Of a stretch of 13,349 nt of DNA, positions 12,770-13,349 are shown piece after piece (positions within the stretch are counted from its first letter, which is position 1; the number at the start of each line of letters is the position of its first letter). Where the stretch lies: positions 1-13,349 of the forward strand of contig DASCRM010000068.1 of NCBI GenBank assembly GCA_034406555.1. The letters run 5' to 3'. The DNA comes from SHYR01 sp034406555. GTDB taxonomy: Bacteria > Chloroflexota > Dehalococcoidia > UBA2979. The position numbers and the translations under genes are program-made. Below the pieces are notes generated by a model. That model ran no database searches. It saw only the letters and a program-made list of their open reading frames with translations, and was not told the origin of the DNA.

Positions 12770-13349
12770 ATGCCCGAACTTCCCGAAGTCGAGACGATTC
12801 GACGCGACCTGGAGCCGCTGATCGCCGGCCGCTCGATCACCGCTGTCGCGATCGCCGGAGATGCGGAGCGGCTGGCCGTGACGCACTCGCCTCGGGCGCT
12901 CGAAGGCCAGCTCACAGGTCGCCGGATCGAGGCGCTGGGACGTCACGGCAAGTACATGCTCGCCTCGCTCGACGACGAGCGAGTGTGGGTGATTCACCTG
13001 CGCATGACCGGGTTGCTCCTGCACCGGCCGGCAGACGCAGAGCCCGGGCGCTTCGAGCGTGCCCGCATCGACCTCGATGACGGGAACTCGCTGCGCTTCA
13101 ACGACATGCGCAAGTTCGGCACGTGGCACCTCGTGGAGGAGTCCGGCGATGCGATGCCGAACACCGGGCCAGACGCGCTCTCGCCGCAGTTCGATGGTGC
13201 GTGGCTGCGCGAGCAGTTCGGGACGCGTGGCACGAGCGTGAAGGCAGTGCTGCTGGATCAGAAGATCGCGGCGGGCGTCGGCAACATCTACGCGGACGAG
13301 GCGTGCTGGATCGCGCAGATCGACCCGCGCACGTCGGCACGGACTCTCG
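12770..13349 (+). CDS. mutM: Formamidopyrimidine-DNA glycosylase, cut by window end (first 193 residues)
   Basis: MutM/Fpg removes 8-oxoguanine and formamidopyrimidines from DNA and nicks the abasic site by beta,delta-elimination. The N-terminus MPELPEVETIRRDLEPL is diagnostic: after Met removal Pro becomes the Schiff-base nucleophile and the next Glu the acid catalyst. This fixes the start at ATG 12770 and rules out the in-frame GTG at 12752. Visible next are Lys61 in RHGKYML, HLRMTG (76-81), FNDMRKFG (110-117), which carries the Arg that fills the gap left by the flipped base, and GVGNIYADEACW (169-180) with the DNA-binding Asn172. The C-terminal zinc finger lies beyond the window. It starts 30 bases after polA with only a weak, distant GAGGG site, so it is likely co-transcribed. 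polA-mutM adjacency also occurs in Bacillus, where coaE follows, so coaE may lie next here. No defect is seen in the part present. Confidence 0.96.
   Translation, partial: MPELPEVETIRRDLEPLIAGRSITAVAIAGDAERLAVTHSPRALEGQLTGRRIEALGRHGKYMLASLDDERVWVIHLRMTGLLLHRPADAEPGRFERARIDLDDGNSLRFNDMRKFGTWHLVEESGDAMPNTGPDALSPQFDGAWLREQFGTRGTSVKAVLLDQKIAAGVGNIYADEACWIAQIDPRTSARTL

Overview
The window comes from a strongly G+C-rich bacterium. It is most likely a member of Chloroflexota, Thermomicrobia/Sphaerobacter-like. That placement is an inference from base composition, GTG/TTG start codons, Chloroflexota-flavoured unnamed proteins, an ABC ATPase with an AbrB-like tail, and a Taq-type PolA. No rRNA, tRNA, CRISPR array, insertion sequence or prophage gene was seen. 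No gene-free stretch exceeds about 130 bases, so this reads as ordinary, densely packed chromosome.

Layout. (1) Bases 2-2168, plus strand: the 3' end of a flavoprotein monooxygenase-like gene broken by an in-frame TAG, a 65-aa unnamed protein, a CcdA/DsbD-type membrane thiol-disulfide carrier, and a 148-aa unnamed protein. (2) Bases 2217-4022, plus strand: threonine aldolase (ltaE), then, 3 bases later, a putative lipoprotein with a DUF3108-like domain. (3) Bases 9819-4029, minus strand: a tight four-gene cluster with a very large FtsX/MacB-type permease, two different ABC ATPases (the first with a C-terminal AbrB/SpoVT-like domain) and a membrane-anchored thermonuclease-family protein. Gaps are 5, -4 and 15 bases, which suggests one transcript. 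(4) Bases 9908-13349, plus strand: DNA polymerase I (polA) followed by formamidopyrimidine-DNA glycosylase (mutM, cut by the window end). These are the gap-filling and damage-removing enzymes of base-excision repair. Clusters 3 and 4 diverge from an 88-base intergenic region. Clusters 2 and 3 converge with only 6 bases between their stop codons, inside a two-armed hairpin.

The most unusual item is the CcdA-like protein. Its two three-helix halves are in reversed order: the half with the WSPCIGPIL motif comes first and the half with the LSPCVLPLVP motif comes second. This is a circular permutation that keeps both redox cysteines and gives a topology that agrees with the positive-inside rule. 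Second-tier points are the ABC ATPase/AbrB fusion, the nuclease gene in an exporter operon, the amber codon in the flavoprotein gene, the dead proofreading site of PolA, and the palindromic hairpin shared by two convergent genes.
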